DNA from: Flavobacteriales bacterium
Lineage (GTDB): Bacteria; Bacteroidota; Bacteroidia; Flavobacteriales_D; Sanyastnellaceae
DNA: 16,038 bases
Direction: 5' to 3'
Assembly: GCA_015660615.1 (NCBI GenBank)
Contig: DQKQ01000203.1
Coordinates: forward strand, 1-16,038
Part shown: one piece after another, positions 15,369-16,038 of the stretch
Numbering within the stretch: position 1 is the first letter of the stretch
Layout of the letters: the number at the start of each line of letters is the position of its first letter
Translations under genes and position numbers: made by a program
Notes under the pieces: generated by a model
The model's input: the letters and a program-made list of their open reading frames with translations, nothing else
Databases searched by the model: none
Told to the model about the DNA's origin: nothing

Positions 15369-16038
15369 TATCCCTCCTTGATCCCTTCATCAGCATAAAA
15401 AGAAGATCCTATGCCGTCAGTTGCTCCGCGTGGAGACACTTCTGCGGGTTCGTTAGAAATTGGAAGATCTAGTTTACCCTGGGTTATTAGCGCTCTTTCA
15501 TCTCCAGTGGGTCCAAGTCTGTTATCTTTAAATCCTCGCTGTTGCACAAATACTTTTTCAGTAGCATCAGCGTCTGAATAAGATTCGTCAGTAGGTCCAT
15601 GGGGGATCTTATTAATGAGGCCCTTTCTTGCCTGCTTACAGTTTAAGATATACCCAGTGCTATATTCGATCTGGCCATAAATTGTAGCGTCTAATTTTGC
15701 TGAAAGAACTTCAAAAAAGGTATCGCCATAAGATAAATAATCACCAGCTTCGACATCTAGCTGCTTGTGAATTACATCTCGATATTGGAGCCAAACAGTG
15801 ATAGTAGAATTTTGTTCCACACCAAATTTATTAGTAATAAAATTAGCTTGTTGCCACTCTACTCTAGCGCAAATTTCTACTGGGGGGTTAAACACTTTGT
15901 TTTCAGCCTCTTCATAAACATCGTGGACATTAGAAAGCTCTTTTCTTACTTTGTAGTAATATACTTTTTGGCCAACAACATCTTTAATGATCTCTTTTGA
16001 AAGATCAGAAATTAAGTCTAGTTCTCGTGGTGTAACAA
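15368..16038 (-). CDS. Neck / head-closure protein, possibly T4 gp14-like; 5' end outside the window
   Basis: The frame is open from the window edge (first whole codon at 16034-16036) to TAA at 15368-15370, giving 222 visible residues. A GTG at 15895 is a possible start but would remove the conserved-looking N-terminal VTPRELDLISDL and VGQKVYYYKVRKELSNVHDV segments, so the true start probably lies a few codons beyond the edge. The middle is a beta-rich domain with FNPPVEICARVEW, FGVEQNSTITVWLQ, a GDYLSYGDTFFEVLSAKL turn and GQIEYSTGYILNCKQARKG. The order of VYY, a kFG-then-strand block, GD+polar turn and FE strand resembles T4 gp14, a neck protein. The last 80 residues are polar and probably flexible. 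Position directly before the gp15-like gene, with a 1-base overlap, supports a neck role. The exact family is uncertain. Confidence 0.6.
   Translation of the reverse strand, partial: VTPRELDLISDLSKEIIKDVVGQKVYYYKVRKELSNVHDVYEEAENKVFNPPVEICARVEWQQANFITNKFGVEQNSTITVWLQYRDVIHKQLDVEAGDYLSYGDTFFEVLSAKLDATIYGQIEYSTGYILNCKQARKGLINKIPHGPTDESYSDADATEKVFVQQRGFKDNRLGPTGDERALITQGKLDLPISNEPAEVSPRGATDGIGSSFYADEGIKEG

Noticed and set aside
15368..15895. GTG at 15895 as the true start of the neck-like gene
   Set aside because: The frame stays open to the window edge with sensible protein sequence upstream, so the gene is treated as 5'-partial.

Overview
This window is a structural (tail) module of a tailed bacteriophage with a contractile tail (myovirus morphology). 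Every gene I can support lies on the minus strand, so the biological reading order runs from the right end (16038) to the left end (1). The gene order matches the T4 neck/tail scheme: neck protein, tail terminator, sheath, tube, gp26-like hub or chaperone protein, tape measure. The proteins themselves are enlarged or diverged relative to T4. I see no integrase, tRNA, host gene, CRISPR array or insertion sequence. The proteins look like those of large, mostly uncultured aquatic T4-like myoviruses. That host and habitat guess rests on my memory of the families and was not tested by a search.

Layout from right to left. 16038-15368: neck/head-closure-like protein, cut at its 5' end by the window edge. 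15368-14088: T4 gp15-like tail terminator, overlapping the previous gene by one base. 14026-10796 and 10758-6562: two tandem, homologous but diverged tail sheath proteins of 1076 and 1398 residues, both far larger than T4 gp18. The second carries an inserted, GC-rich, Gly/Ala/Thr-rich block of about 370 residues. 6514-6026: gp19-like tail tube protein. A strong hairpin terminator follows at 5971-5998. 5910-5053: T4 gp26-like protein with two Cys-x-x-Cys pairs. 5069-4818: a short reading frame that overlaps the end of the gp26-like gene and lacks a good start of its own. 4784-4536: an unrecognised 82-residue protein. 4440-1: the first 1480 codons of a tape measure protein that continues past the left edge.

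The most interesting signal is at 5053-5096. The gp26-like frame and the following short frame overlap across a run of seven T (minus strand). A +1 or -2 slip on this run would join the two frames in full base-pairing register. This lies between the tube and tape measure genes, where many phages make tail assembly chaperones by programmed frameshifting (G/GT in lambda; a -2 shift is described for Mu). A perfect 6-bp GC-rich hairpin sits four bases before the T run, so the same stretch also looks like an intrinsic terminator.

Together the genes would build one contractile tail: the tube polymerises on the tape measure with help from the gp26-like protein and its frameshifted form, the sheath or sheaths assemble around the tube, the gp15-like protein caps the tail, and the neck protein joins it to the head. 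Nearly every gene has a clear Shine-Dalgarno sequence and gaps are short. The hairpin at 5971-5998 probably separates a neck-sheath-tube transcript from a chaperone-tape measure transcript.
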